A DNA stretch of 47,719 nt from Pseudomonadota bacterium (GTDB lineage Bacteria; Pseudomonadota; Gammaproteobacteria; Burkholderiales; Rhodocyclaceae), in assembly GCA_018262285.1 (NCBI GenBank), contig JAGTRX010000014.1:1-47719 (forward strand), given 5' to 3'. The notes below the pieces were generated by a model, which did no database searches, was not told the origin of the DNA, and saw nothing but the letters and a program-made list of their open reading frames with translations. This document shows, piece by piece, positions 7,997 to 16,343 of the stretch. Position numbers and translations under genes: made by a program. The number at the start of each line of letters is the position of its first letter. Positions within the stretch are counted from its first letter, which is position 1.

Positions 7997-9187
7997 TCAG
8001 AGAGAACGTTCAAGATTTTGCAGGGTGCGCATGGCGCTGGTAAAGGAAGAAATCGAGCCGGCCGGTTTGTACAGGGCATCGGCAATCATGGCGGCGGGGC
8101 GGAGAGTCAGGCGCGCCAGCGCTTCCGCCTGCTCAACGGGCGGCAGTACCGCCAATGCCGGATGGCGCAGGGCAAGGCGCGCCAGAAAGGCTTCGCGCGC
8201 CACCGACAACCAGTAATCCAGGCCGCCCGAACGCCAGATGTGGCGGCCAATAGCGGTCAGATGCTCGCGCAACTGGCGGCGATCCGGTTCCGGATCGGGC
8301 AAGGGCGCACCAAATCGCGGCACTACCCGCCACAACCAGAGCAGCAACAAGGCAAGGCCGGCAATCACTGCCGTCCACGCCGATTCCGCCAGCCATTGCC
8401 AGAGGGTGGGAATTTCCAGCCGGGTCATCAGGCTGATCGGCCCGGTCAATTGCGGCTGATAGGTCTGCACCAGAGTCCACAAAATTTCGGCATGATCGTG
8501 CGCGCCGATGTTGGTGTTGTTGAATTGCCGGGAAAGCGCGGCAATGATGGTGACCTGGCCGCCGCCGTGGGCAAAATGCAGATACTGTGCGCCAGATTCC
8601 GCAGTGCCTGCCTGCCAGATCGGCTTGCTTTTTTCGGCCTGCAGCCTTTGATATTGGTGAGCGGCGAACAAAGGGCGGTTTGTGCCGGGGATAAGCACTT
8701 GCGCACGATTATCCTTCGCTGGACAACTTGTCGATGCCGGATCAGCGGCGGCATTTTCGTTGACAACTTCTTCATCATCGTCGGCGGTGATGTTGCCGCC
8801 TACAAAACGGCTGACGCCAAAATGCGCCAGTACCAGATCATTGCCGGGAAGATCAGGACTGACAATCAGGTAGCCCCCCTGCTCGACCCAGGCCAACAGT
8901 TTGGTCAGGCGTTCCGGCGTCAGGTGGGCGCGCCGGCCGGCATCCAGGATAAGCACGCCACCCGCCGGCAGCGCATCGAGAAAGCGTGCATCAGTGCGGC
9001 GCTCGACAGGACGCCCCATACGAACAAAAAAGCGCTCCAGCGCCAGATAGGGGTTGCGGCGAGCTTCGGCCTCGGGCCGTGTGCGGGTCTTGACCGTCAC
9101 TTCTTCAAAATTGAGATAAAACCAGGTGACGGCCAAGCCAGCCAACACCGCAACAATGAGCGAAATAACCACAACACGCCGCCTCAT
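7997..9187 (-). CDS. DUF4350 domain membrane protein
   Basis: A 396-residue protein. One N-terminal membrane helix (MRRRVVVISLIVAVLAGLAV) is followed by the DUF4350 region NPYLALERFFVRMGRPV and GGVLILDAGRRAHLTPERL, a GATase-like fold. A second helix lies near residue 265, and a helical cytoplasmic C-terminus follows. The ATG at 9187 is chosen because it overlaps the upstream stop (ATGA) and follows GAGGGTGGC. DUF4350 genes are habitual neighbours of MoxR/DUF58 genes. Function unknown. Confidence 0.85.
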   Translation of the reverse strand: MRRRVVVISLIVAVLAGLAVTWFYLNFEEVTVKTRTRPEAEARRNPYLALERFFVRMGRPVERRTDARFLDALPAGGVLILDAGRRAHLTPERLTKLLAWVEQGGYLIVSPDLPGNDLVLAHFGVSRFVGGNITADDDEEVVNENAAADPASTSCPAKDNRAQVLIPGTNRPLFAAHQYQRLQAEKSKPIWQAGTAESGAQYLHFAHGGGQVTIIAALSRQFNNTNIGAHDHAEILWTLVQTYQPQLTGPISLMTRLEIPTLWQWLAESAWTAVIAGLALLLLWLWRVVPRFGAPLPDPEPDRRQLREHLTAIGRHIWRSGGLDYWLSVAREAFLARLALRHPALAVLPPVEQAEALARLTLRPAAMIADALYKPAGSISSFTSAMRTLQNLERSL

Positions 9188-10719
9188 GCCACCCTCGCTC
9201 TGCTGCCGAAGTGCTGTTCCCAGCCGGAACACAGGCTCTCCAGATCCGGCATGGGCGGAACCCGCCGGGCGTAGGCCACGCTGCGCCAGTTTTCCAACAG
9301 TCGGCCAAAGTAATCCTCAGCCAATTTTTCCAGCCGGCCATGCACACGATGCAGACAATCGTTTTCAGTATCGCCGGCACGAAATTCGACCTGAACGCGG
9401 TGTATGAGCACTACCAATGCACCGCGATAAAGCAGACTCAGCGCCTCTTCCACCCGTTCGGCGGCCAGCGCCGCCCGGGCAGCCGCGACGACATCATCAG
9501 GCAGCGACTCCGGTCGCACATCCAGGCCAAATAAGAATTCCGGCGGCAGCGGCTTTTCGCGCCCGCCCGGCAACCAGTAGTCGCGATAACGGATAACCAG
9601 ATAGACCAGAAAGGCCACCACGATCCCGGCGACGATCCAGGCCACCACCCGCAGCCCGCCAACCAGCGATTCAATCAGACGCGCCAGCATTTCAAAATAG
9701 GGATCAAGGCGGGAGGGTTCCTTTTCCTTTTTTTCCGCTTTGTCCTTTTTCGCTTTCCATTGTTTTTCCTCGGCCTCCTTGCCGAATACCGGATCGGCAA
9801 GGATTTCCTTGATGACCTGTTTGGGGCGACTGAGCGCCGTCGTTTCTGGAACCGTTATTGCCACATTCTCGGCCTGAGCCCAAACCGGCTCAGGTGTGGC
9901 CAGCAGTCCAGCGCACAAAAGCAGCGCCAGCAGACCGCCCCGGACCGCAGCTCCGCCTGCTTCGCTCAAACGTGCCGCCAAACGCCGGAAAGCCAAGTCA
10001 ATATCCCAACCTTCCAGTTCGCTGCGCCGGTTGAGATAGAGCGAAAAACCACTGGCGACGTAGAACGGTTCGACCAAGGTTTCCGCCGCCATCGACAGCA
10101 GATTGATCAGAACCTCCTGCCACAATGGCATTTCTGTGCCACCGAAAAAATCGTTCCAGGAGAAGAGCCCCTCGCTGCCCTGCGGCATCATGAATTCGAC
10201 CAGCAAAATGAGCGAAATCCAAAGAATCATCACCAGATTGGCGCAGACAAAAATCAGCCAGGCAGCACTGCCACTGGCACGACGTCCGAGGACACGGAAA
10301 CGCCCTCTGGCTTCAGCGCCCTTTTGTGCCTCAAGTTGCCAGACCGGCAGCAAAAAAGCGCGCGATGGACTAAAACGACGAATGGTCAGCCCCGACAGGA
10401 TACCAGGCTGGCGCAAGATGCCGGGTAGCGCGCGCCAAACTTCCATCACCGTCACCGGCTGGCCAAAAAGAGCCCGACTGTAGGTAAAGAGCAGCACCCG
10501 GTCGAAAACGGGCTTGAGCCACCACAACACCAGCATGGCGCCCGGCGGCCAGTCGAGCAGCCGGAAAAGGGCGATCAACAGCAGTCCGGCGACCCAGTAA
10601 GTGGCAAACCAGGCGCGATAGGCCGGTCCCGCCCAGGCGCGCAGCAAGGCATGGCCAAGATCGAGCGCTTCCCAGGCGGTACGCCGGCGCAGCTTGACCG
10701 TAATTTCCTCAAGACGCAC
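9184..10719 (-). CDS. DUF4129 domain membrane protein
   Basis: A 511-residue membrane protein. The first ~275 residues hold several helices. A Lys/Glu-rich charged linker (KEAEEKQWKAKKDKAEKKEK) follows, then one helix near 365-385 and a C-terminal DUF4129 domain (PDDVVAAARAALAAERVEEA, LSLLYRGALVVLIHR, RAGDTENDCLHRV). DUF4129 is often found at the C-terminus of transglutaminase-type proteins and in MoxR operons; no transglutaminase domain is visible here. It overlaps both neighbours: 11 bp with the SpoIIM-like gene and 4 bp with DUF4350. Confidence 0.85.
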   Translation of the reverse strand: MRLEEITVKLRRRTAWEALDLGHALLRAWAGPAYRAWFATYWVAGLLLIALFRLLDWPPGAMLVLWWLKPVFDRVLLFTYSRALFGQPVTVMEVWRALPGILRQPGILSGLTIRRFSPSRAFLLPVWQLEAQKGAEARGRFRVLGRRASGSAAWLIFVCANLVMILWISLILLVEFMMPQGSEGLFSWNDFFGGTEMPLWQEVLINLLSMAAETLVEPFYVASGFSLYLNRRSELEGWDIDLAFRRLAARLSEAGGAAVRGGLLALLLCAGLLATPEPVWAQAENVAITVPETTALSRPKQVIKEILADPVFGKEAEEKQWKAKKDKAEKKEKEPSRLDPYFEMLARLIESLVGGLRVVAWIVAGIVVAFLVYLVIRYRDYWLPGGREKPLPPEFLFGLDVRPESLPDDVVAAARAALAAERVEEALSLLYRGALVVLIHRVQVEFRAGDTENDCLHRVHGRLEKLAEDYFGRLLENWRSVAYARRVPPMPDLESLCSGWEQHFGSRARVA

Positions 10720-11704
10720 GGTGCCCTCCGCGTCCGCCCAGGAGCAGATAGGCCCAGGTCAGAACGACAAGAGCGATGCCAACACCAATTTTGAGACTGA
10801 ACGGTAAACCGCGCAGTGGCGACCAGAAGGCTTCGATAAAAGCCGCCATGAAGGTCATGGCGGCCGCGCCGTAAACCAGGCCGATGGCTATCTTGGCATT
10901 TTCCTTGAGCGCCGTCAGGCGACTGCGCCGCCCCGGCGCAATCAGGGCATGGCCAATTTTTAGGCCGGCGGCGCCGGAAATAATGGCGCCGGTCAATTCA
11001 AAAGCGCTGTGCCCGGCAACAAAGCCCCAAAAAGTCTCGACAAACCCCATCTGGGTCAGATGACCGGCGACGGCACCGATCATCAGGCCGTTGTAGACCA
11101 TGAAAAATACCGCGCCGACACCAAAAGCGATGCCACCGGCAAAACACTGGAAGTCAATACGCACGTTATTGGCGATGTAATAGCCCCACATCATCCATTG
11201 ACTGTCGGCCGAGCGCGGCCGGCCAATATGCGGCGCCTGCGGCGAATACATTTGCTGATACTGGTCGACCTGATCGGGCGAGAGCAGGTAGAAGACGGCA
11301 TCCGGATAGAGTTGCAGACCAATGATGGCCAGCAGCATGGGCAGCAAAAAGAGCAGACTGGCGACCAGCATGCAGCGCCATTCCTGCCGCACCAACGCCG
11401 GAAAATCATGGCCGATGAAGGCAAAAAGCGAAGCGCCGCCGGCTTTGCCGGCGCCGTAAATGCTCTGGTGCGCCAACAGCACGCGCTGGTGCAGGGCTTC
11501 GATCAGCGGCGCCGAGTATTGCCGGTCACGCGCCAGTGCCAGATCGCGCGACAGACGGCGGAATCCGGCCGAAACCTGCGCCAGCGCCAATTTTTCCTCG
11601 CCTTCCTGCTGACGTCGCCGTCTGCTTTTGCGCAAGGAATCCAGATAGCGATCCCAGGCGACCCATTCGGCCTGACGCTTGGCAATAAACTGAAGTTCCT
11701 TCAC
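10709..11704 (-). CDS. SpoIIM (DUF95) family membrane protein
   Basis: About 332 residues, taking the GTG at 11704, which gives the family-like start MKELQFIAKRQAEWVAWD. An ATG at 11761 would add 19 residues not typical of the family, and neither start has a strong ribosome binding site. The N-terminal third is helical and charged. The rest has about five to six membrane helices with the SpoIIM-type segments GYYIANNVRIDFQCFAGGI and GHSAFELTGAIISGAAG. In non-sporulating bacteria the role is unknown, but the gene co-occurs with RDD, MoxR and DUF58 genes as here. It is the first gene of the operon. Confidence 0.85.
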   Translation of the reverse strand: MKELQFIAKRQAEWVAWDRYLDSLRKSRRRRQQEGEEKLALAQVSAGFRRLSRDLALARDRQYSAPLIEALHQRVLLAHQSIYGAGKAGGASLFAFIGHDFPALVRQEWRCMLVASLLFLLPMLLAIIGLQLYPDAVFYLLSPDQVDQYQQMYSPQAPHIGRPRSADSQWMMWGYYIANNVRIDFQCFAGGIAFGVGAVFFMVYNGLMIGAVAGHLTQMGFVETFWGFVAGHSAFELTGAIISGAAGLKIGHALIAPGRRSRLTALKENAKIAIGLVYGAAAMTFMAAFIEAFWSPLRGLPFSLKIGVGIALVVLTWAYLLLGGRGGHRAS

Positions 11705-11847
11705 GATCCGCGCAAACCCCGATATCCATACAAATTGCCCCGACTGCCGGGGGTCAGGCATGATGACGCAGGCCTCGGGAGTAAGCAAGTATCGAGGCAG
11801 GTTGTGATACTCTTTTTGTCTGAAACATCCACATCCGGAGTGCCAAT

Positions 11848-13401
11848 ATGCCCGCCCCCCTTGTTATTGCCCGCTGCAAGCAGCAAGAACTTGCCCTGCT
11901 GCCCGCCTTCGCCAATCGCCACGGTCTGATCACCGGCGCCACCGGCACTGGCAAGACGGTTACCCTGCAGGTGTTGGCCGAGCGTTTTTCCAGCATCGGC
12001 GTTCCGGTCTTCATGGCTGATGTCAAGGGCGACCTTTCCGGCCTGGGTGCCACTGGCAAATCTTCAACCAAATTTGATGCCCGCCTCAAACAACTGGGGA
12101 TCACCGACTGGCAGGGCAAGGCCTTTTCAACCGTGTTCTGGGATGTCTTCGGCGAACAGGGACATCCGGTGCGCGCCACTGTTTCCGACATGGGGCCGTT
12201 ACTGCTGTCGCGTCTCTTGAACCTGAACGACACGCAGGCCGGCGTATTGCAGCTGATTTTCCGCATCGCCGACGACAATGGCCTGCTGCTACTCGACCTG
12301 AAAGACCTGCGCGCCATGGTGCAGTTCATCGGCGAAAATGCCCGTGAATTCACCACCGAATACGGCAATGTTTCGGTCGCCTCCGTCGGCGCCATCCAGC
12401 GCAATCTGCTGGCGCTGGAAGAACAGGGCGGCGACGTCTTTTTTGGCGAACCCATGCTCGACATTACCGACCTCATGCAGACCGACAGCGACGGGCGGGG
12501 CAACATCAATATCCTCGCCGCCGACCGCCTGCTCAACGCCCCGCGCCTGTACACCACCTTCCTGCTCTGGCTGCTCTCCGAACTATTTGAGCAACTGCCG
12601 GAAGCCGGCGACCTGGAAAAACCCAAACTCGTCTTTTTCTTTGACGAGGCGCATCTGCTGTTCAACGAAGCGCCCAAGGCATTGCTGGAGAAAATCGAGC
12701 AAGTGGTGCGGCTCATCCGTTCCAAGGGAGTTGGCGTCTATTTCGTCACCCAGAACCCGCTCGACATCCCCGAAACCGTCCTCGGCCAGCTTGGCAACCG
12801 CGTCCAGCACGCTCTGCGTGCCTTTACGCCACGCGACCAGAAGGCCGTCAAGACGGCGGCCGAAACCCTGCGTCCCAACCCGAATTTCTCGGCCGAAACG
12901 GCCATCACCGAACTGGGAGTCGGCGAAGCGCTGATTTCCTGCCTCGACGAGAAGGGATCACCAAATATCGTTGAACGTGCTTTTATCCTGCCGCCAGCTT
13001 CGCGTATCGGGCCATTATCCGCCGATGAACGACGCACCACGATCGAGGCTTCGCTCGTTTATGGCCACTACGAACAAGCCATCGACCAAGAATCGGCTTA
13101 CGAAAAACTCAAGCAACGGGCAGCGCAAAGCAGCGCAACGCCAAACGCGGCTCCCGCCGCAACTCGCCCATCGCCACCGCTGCCATCCGGACGCAGCACC
13201 GCAACACCCGCGCCAGCACAGGCCGAAGAATCCGGCGGCTTTTTCAGCAGCATTGGGGATATGTTGGGCGGCGGCAATTCCCGCCGTCAATCCGTCGGTG
13301 AGGCGCTGGCCAAAAGCGCCGCTCGTAGTATCGGCTCGGAAGTCGGCCGCCGGGTGATTCGTGGAGTACTCGGTTCTTTGTTCGGTGGAGGGCGGCGCTG
13401 A
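11848..13401 (+). CDS. DUF853 / HerA-like helicase-family ATPase (YjgR-like)
   Basis: A 517-residue protein. Walker A is GATGTGKT at 30-37, with DVKGDLSGL nearby, and Walker B is [12 protein letters not shown] from about 261. These match the DUF853/YjgR branch of the HerA/FtsK-type ATPases at the usual length (~500). The arginine-rich [18 protein letters not shown] segment follows. A Pro/Ala-rich linker (about 430-475) leads to a basic C-terminal tail ([18 protein letters not shown]). DNA or protein translocation is the family expectation; the substrate is unknown. GGAG lies upstream of the ATG at good spacing. It is transcribed divergently from the SpoIIM operon. Confidence 0.92.
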   Translation: MPAPLVIARCKQQELALLPAFANRHGLITGATGTGKTVTLQVLAERFSSIGVPVFMADVKGDLSGLGATGKSSTKFDARLKQLGITDWQGKAFSTVFWDVFGEQGHPVRATVSDMGPLLLSRLLNLNDTQAGVLQLIFRIADDNGLLLLDLKDLRAMVQFIGENAREFTTEYGNVSVASVGAIQRNLLALEEQGGDVFFGEPMLDITDLMQTDSDGRGNINILAADRLLNAPRLYTTFLLWLLSELFEQLPEAGDLEKPKLVFFFDEAHLLFNEAPKALLEKIEQVVRLIRSKGVGVYFVTQNPLDIPETVLGQLGNRVQHALRAFTPRDQKAVKTAAETLRPNPNFSAETAITELGVGEALISCLDEKGSPNIVERAFILPPASRIGPLSADERRTTIEASLVYGHYEQAIDQESAYEKLKQRAAQSSATPNAAPAATRPSPPLPSGRSTATPAPAQAEESGGFFSSIGDMLGGGNSRRQSVGEALAKSAARSIGSEVGRRVIRGVLGSLFGGGRR

Positions 13402-13408
13402 ATGCAGG

Positions 13409-13729
13409 TTACGTGTTTTCTCGCGCGACCTGCAGCGTGCCTTTGTAGCGGCTGATTTTCCAGGTGCCGACCAACTGGTCGCCCTGGAATTCCAGCCTGA
13501 TCTTGACACCACTCGGGTGTTCGGCGTTGAGCACGCCATCCGTCACAACGGCCTTGAGAAGCGGTTCATTGGGGGTGAGCGAGGCAGTGTTGTACCAGAA
13601 CGCCTCGCCGCTGACTTTGCAGCCTTTTACCTCGGTGATGACAAGAACAAAATCACCACCATAGTCGTTTATCGCCCATTTGCCGTTCCATTTGCCTTGG
13701 AACTTGAGGGCAGTTTCTTTTTCACTCAT
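13409..13729 (-). CDS. Hypothetical beta-rich small protein
   Basis: A 106-residue soluble protein with no signal peptide and no membrane helix. Alternating hydrophobic strands (GDFVLVITEVKGCKVSGEAF, VKIRLEFQGDQLVGTWKIS) suggest a small beta-barrel or lipocalin-like fold; the closing GDQLVGTWK segment is common in such domains. It converges on the DUF853 gene with a 7-bp gap. I do not recognise the family. Confidence 0.7.
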   Translation of the reverse strand: MSEKETALKFQGKWNGKWAINDYGGDFVLVITEVKGCKVSGEAFWYNTASLTPNEPLLKAVVTDGVLNAEHPSGVKIRLEFQGDQLVGTWKISRYKGTLQVARENT

Positions 13730-13887
13730 ACCTGGCGTCAGCTTTCGAGATTGGCAAGAGGCAGTTGCTCTCCAGCGCCTGCGCTAGCGTACCGCGCAAC
13801 ACCTTGTTGAGTCTAGTCGAAAATCAAAAGATACCTCTTGAAACCGTCGCATGGAAACCACGTTACGACGCCGCCACAGAACATTTT

Positions 13888-14709
13888 TCACTCTTTCTTT
13901 TTAGCTGGTGCTTTGCCCGCTTTTTTGAGGTGGGGTTCGGTATTGACCGCCAGCTTGACGGCCGAAATGGCGCCGATTTCGAGCGCCCGGCCAATGGCCT
14001 GGGCGCGGGTTTTGGCGTTGAGCTTGGTCATGGCGTGATCGACGTGGTATTTGACGGTTTCCTCATTGATATCGAGAATCTTGGAAATTTCCCAATTAGT
14101 TTTGCCCTGATAAATCCATTGCAAAATCTCGCGCTGACGCTTGCTGATCAGTATCTGTACGGTACCGACGAAATCTTCTTCGTTCTTTTCGGTGCCCAGC
14201 GCCTGCGTCAGCGCCAAACTCAGGCTGGGAGTAACCAACTCGAGAATTTCCAGATGATCGTCACCAACTTCTTCGTCGAGACGGGCAAAAATGAAGTACT
14301 GACCCACCACCCCGTGGCGATCAAGTGTGGCATGGCCAACGGTATTGCGCAGGTTGTACTTGTTGAAGACTTCAACCCAGTCGGCCGGAAAATTGGCATC
14401 ATCCCGCCCGCTTTCGAAGCATGCTGGCTTGCGGGATTCGCGCCAGCGCTCCATGAGGGGGCTATCGACGCCGCCGTGCGTATTGCGCAGCTCGAAAAAA
14501 TATTCCATCGGGAAATTGCGCGAATAGTACTTGTAGCCGTAGCAACCCGTTTCGGAATAAAAGCCGGTGCCGCATACGAAACACTCATAACCGAGCATTT
14601 CCTTGAGCGGCCCTTCAAAAATTTCGTCGAGGTCGTCAATGGTCTGGGTGTGCGTACAAAGCCGGATGACTTCGAGCAGCAAGGCACGACGTTTATCGAA
14701 AAAACCCAT
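13888..14709 (-). CDS. epsA: LuxR-type transcriptional regulator, EpsA-like
   Basis: A 273-residue protein. The C-terminal HTH_LuxR is at about residues 185-240 (ISKRQREILQWIYQGKTNWE, ISKILDINEETVKYHVDHAM). The N-terminal ~160 residues are a sensing domain of the autoinducer-binding-like type. The sequence pattern matches the XrtB/PEP-CTERM-associated regulator EpsA of Betaproteobacteria, which is linked to exopolysaccharide and exosortase loci. No such locus lies in this window. The ATG at 14709 is preceded by AAGGTAAGT, whereas an upstream in-frame ATG lacks a site. A Lys/Ala-rich tail (AGKAPAKKKE) extends past the HTH. Confidence 0.8.
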   Translation of the reverse strand: MGFFDKRRALLLEVIRLCTHTQTIDDLDEIFEGPLKEMLGYECFVCGTGFYSETGCYGYKYYSRNFPMEYFFELRNTHGGVDSPLMERWRESRKPACFESGRDDANFPADWVEVFNKYNLRNTVGHATLDRHGVVGQYFIFARLDEEVGDDHLEILELVTPSLSLALTQALGTEKNEEDFVGTVQILISKRQREILQWIYQGKTNWEISKILDINEETVKYHVDHAMTKLNAKTRAQAIGRALEIGAISAVKLAVNTEPHLKKAGKAPAKKKE

Positions 14710-14784
14710 ACTTACCTTTGCGCCAGATGGAAGATGTTGCACCAATTGTAGCCCAAGCACCGCCTGCCGGGGAAACCTCCCATC

Positions 14785-15507
14785 TTAGCCAGCCTCGCGC
14801 ATTGCCAGCCGATCGAGCAGTTTCTGAAAATTTCCGAGGGAAATCAGATGCGCGTAAATCAGCGCCAGCAAACCGCTGTTGAACAATTGCAGTGCTTTGA
14901 CCTTGTTGAGGGCGCGCAAGCGTTTTTCGTCGACGATATAGCCGCCAACCAAACCAAAATTACCGCCTGTTGCCATTTTTGCTTCAATGTTGGTCTGCAT
15001 GAGCAAACCAAACTGAGCCAGCCGATTCGACAGTTCCTGAGTCGCCGGGATGTGATTCTGGTACTCCTGCAGCAACGCCAGAGCCTGAGCCAGATAAGGC
15101 GAGGGTTTGCCGTTGACAAAAAGCGCCATGCCGTCAGGCCGTTTAAGACAATCGGCAACCTCATCGACACAAACCATGAGCTGCTTTTCCGCAGCAACTG
15201 ATGTAACGAACGGATAGCGCCGAACAAAGGCCGGAACGTAGTTTGCCTGCCATTTTCCGGCTGCATCGACAAAAAGATTTTCGTTCTCGCGCAACCCCGT
15301 CAACGCAACAGGCATGAAGGCATCATCACTGCCCTTTACGAAAATAATAGGATATTCCTTGGCAGCTTCGGCAAACTCGACACTCACTAGGGGAACCGAA
15401 TTGGTTTTTGCCGCAAAACCAAAACCGCTTTCCGGCTTGATTCTAAGGTTGCGGTGAGCATTCGAATCAAGAGGGATAACCCTCTGGTAAAAAAGCATTT
15501 CAGTCAT
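14785..15507 (-). CDS. SapC family protein
   Basis: A 240-residue protein matching the SapC family: YQRVIPLDSNAHRNLRIKP, then the mid-section DAAGKWQANYVPAFVRRYPF and the C-terminal LFNSGLLALIYAHLISLGN. SapC proteins are common in Proteobacteria near S-layer or surface-protein genes; their biochemical role is unclear. No signal peptide is seen. It lies 75 bp upstream of epsA on the same strand. Confidence 0.88.
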   Translation of the reverse strand: MTEMLFYQRVIPLDSNAHRNLRIKPESGFGFAAKTNSVPLVSVEFAEAAKEYPIIFVKGSDDAFMPVALTGLRENENLFVDAAGKWQANYVPAFVRRYPFVTSVAAEKQLMVCVDEVADCLKRPDGMALFVNGKPSPYLAQALALLQEYQNHIPATQELSNRLAQFGLLMQTNIEAKMATGGNFGLVGGYIVDEKRLRALNKVKALQLFNSGLLALIYAHLISLGNFQKLLDRLAMREAG

Positions 15508-15669
15508 TGATGATCCTTGTCACACATATTCCGGCAATAGTCTGGTTGTGGCGACTTTAATCCTAGCACCGAAAATTCCTGGCGGCCACGCTCAAGGCCA
15601 GCATGTCGTAACTGCGAAATTTTCGCCCCAAACGTAATTCCCGGAGGGGCATTCAACAGCCTGCTAGGT

Positions 15670-15675
15670 TAGAAT
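15670..15675 (+). promoter_or_regulatory. Candidate -10 box just upstream of the PTS operon
   Basis: A TAGAAT hexamer lies 7 bp before the ATG of the EIIA gene. If it is used, transcription would start at or next to the ATG and give a leaderless message. No Shine-Dalgarno-like sequence is seen close to this ATG, which fits. No good -35 box is present at 17 bp, so the call is weak. Confidence 0.3.
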
Positions 15676-15681
15676 TACTGC

Positions 15682-16074
15682 ATGATCGGAATTCTCCTCA
15701 TCACGCATGGCAGTTTTGGCGAAGCGCTGGTGCAAAACGCCTGCCATGTCCTCAACAAGCGTCCGCCGCAGCTCAATCAGCTCGGCGTTTCGGCGCAGGA
15801 TGACCCGCTCGATTTGCTGCCGCTGGCGCAGCAAATGGTGCAATTGGTCGATTCCGGCAAAGGCGTGCTGGTAATGACCGACATTTATGGCGCGACGCCG
15901 TCCAATCTGACTCTGAAACTTCTCGAACCCGGTCGCGTCGAAGGTCTGGCCGGCGTCAGCCTGCCGATGCTGATGCGCGCCCTCACTTACCGGGAAAAAG
16001 GAATGGAAACTTTACTCGCCAAAGCCGTGAGCGGGGCTCGCGACGGCACACTCAACCTGCTGAAGGACATCTGA
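15682..16074 (+). CDS. PTS mannose-family EIIA component
   Basis: A 130-residue EIIA-Man-type domain protein beginning MIGILLITHGSFGEAL. His9 is the expected phosphorylation site. DIYGATPSN at about 74-82 is the family's second signature. It is a stand-alone EIIA: no EIIB, EIIC or EIID genes are nearby. Such incomplete PTSs in Betaproteobacteria act as phosphorylation-based regulators rather than sugar transporters. Its stop overlaps the HPr start by 1 bp. Confidence 0.95.
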   Translation: MIGILLITHGSFGEALVQNACHVLNKRPPQLNQLGVSAQDDPLDLLPLAQQMVQLVDSGKGVLVMTDIYGATPSNLTLKLLEPGRVEGLAGVSLPMLMRALTYREKGMETLLAKAVSGARDGTLNLLKDI

Positions 16075-16343
16075 TGCTATCCAGGGAAGCCGAAATCATC
16101 AACAAACTGGGGTTGCATGCCCGAGCCTCGGCCAAATTCACGCAACTATCCGGCAAGTTCCGCAGCGATATCTGGATGTCCAAAGGTAGCCGCCGTGTCA
16201 ATGCCAAAAGCATCATGGGGGTCATGATGCTGGCGGCCGGCACCGGCACCAAGGTCACTGTCGAAACTGACGGCCCTGACGAAAACGAAGCCATGGAAGC
16301 CCTATTGGCGCTCATCGCCAACAAGTTCAACGAGACCGAGTAA
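16074..16343 (+). CDS. ptsH: Phosphocarrier protein HPr
   Basis: An 89-residue HPr. The phosphorylatable His lies in NKLGLHARASAKF at about residue 15. The Ser46-type regulatory region VNAKSIMGVMML is also present, the site used by HPr kinase/phosphorylase in organisms that have it (hprK is not in this window). The gene is translationally coupled to EIIA and EI by 1-bp overlaps (TGATG/TAATG). Confidence 0.96.
   Translation: MLSREAEIINKLGLHARASAKFTQLSGKFRSDIWMSKGSRRVNAKSIMGVMMLAAGTGTKVTVETDGPDENEAMEALLALIANKFNETE

Noticed and set aside
7541-9274. A 577-codon open frame on the plus strand
   Set aside because: It lies antisense to the MoxR and DUF4350 genes and has Gln/His/Arg-rich low-complexity composition typical of a shadow frame. 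It has no ribosome binding site or domain.
11754-12725. A 323-codon open frame on the minus strand
   Set aside because: It is Ser/Arg-rich and antisense to the DUF853 ATPase, whose Walker motifs confirm the plus-strand frame.
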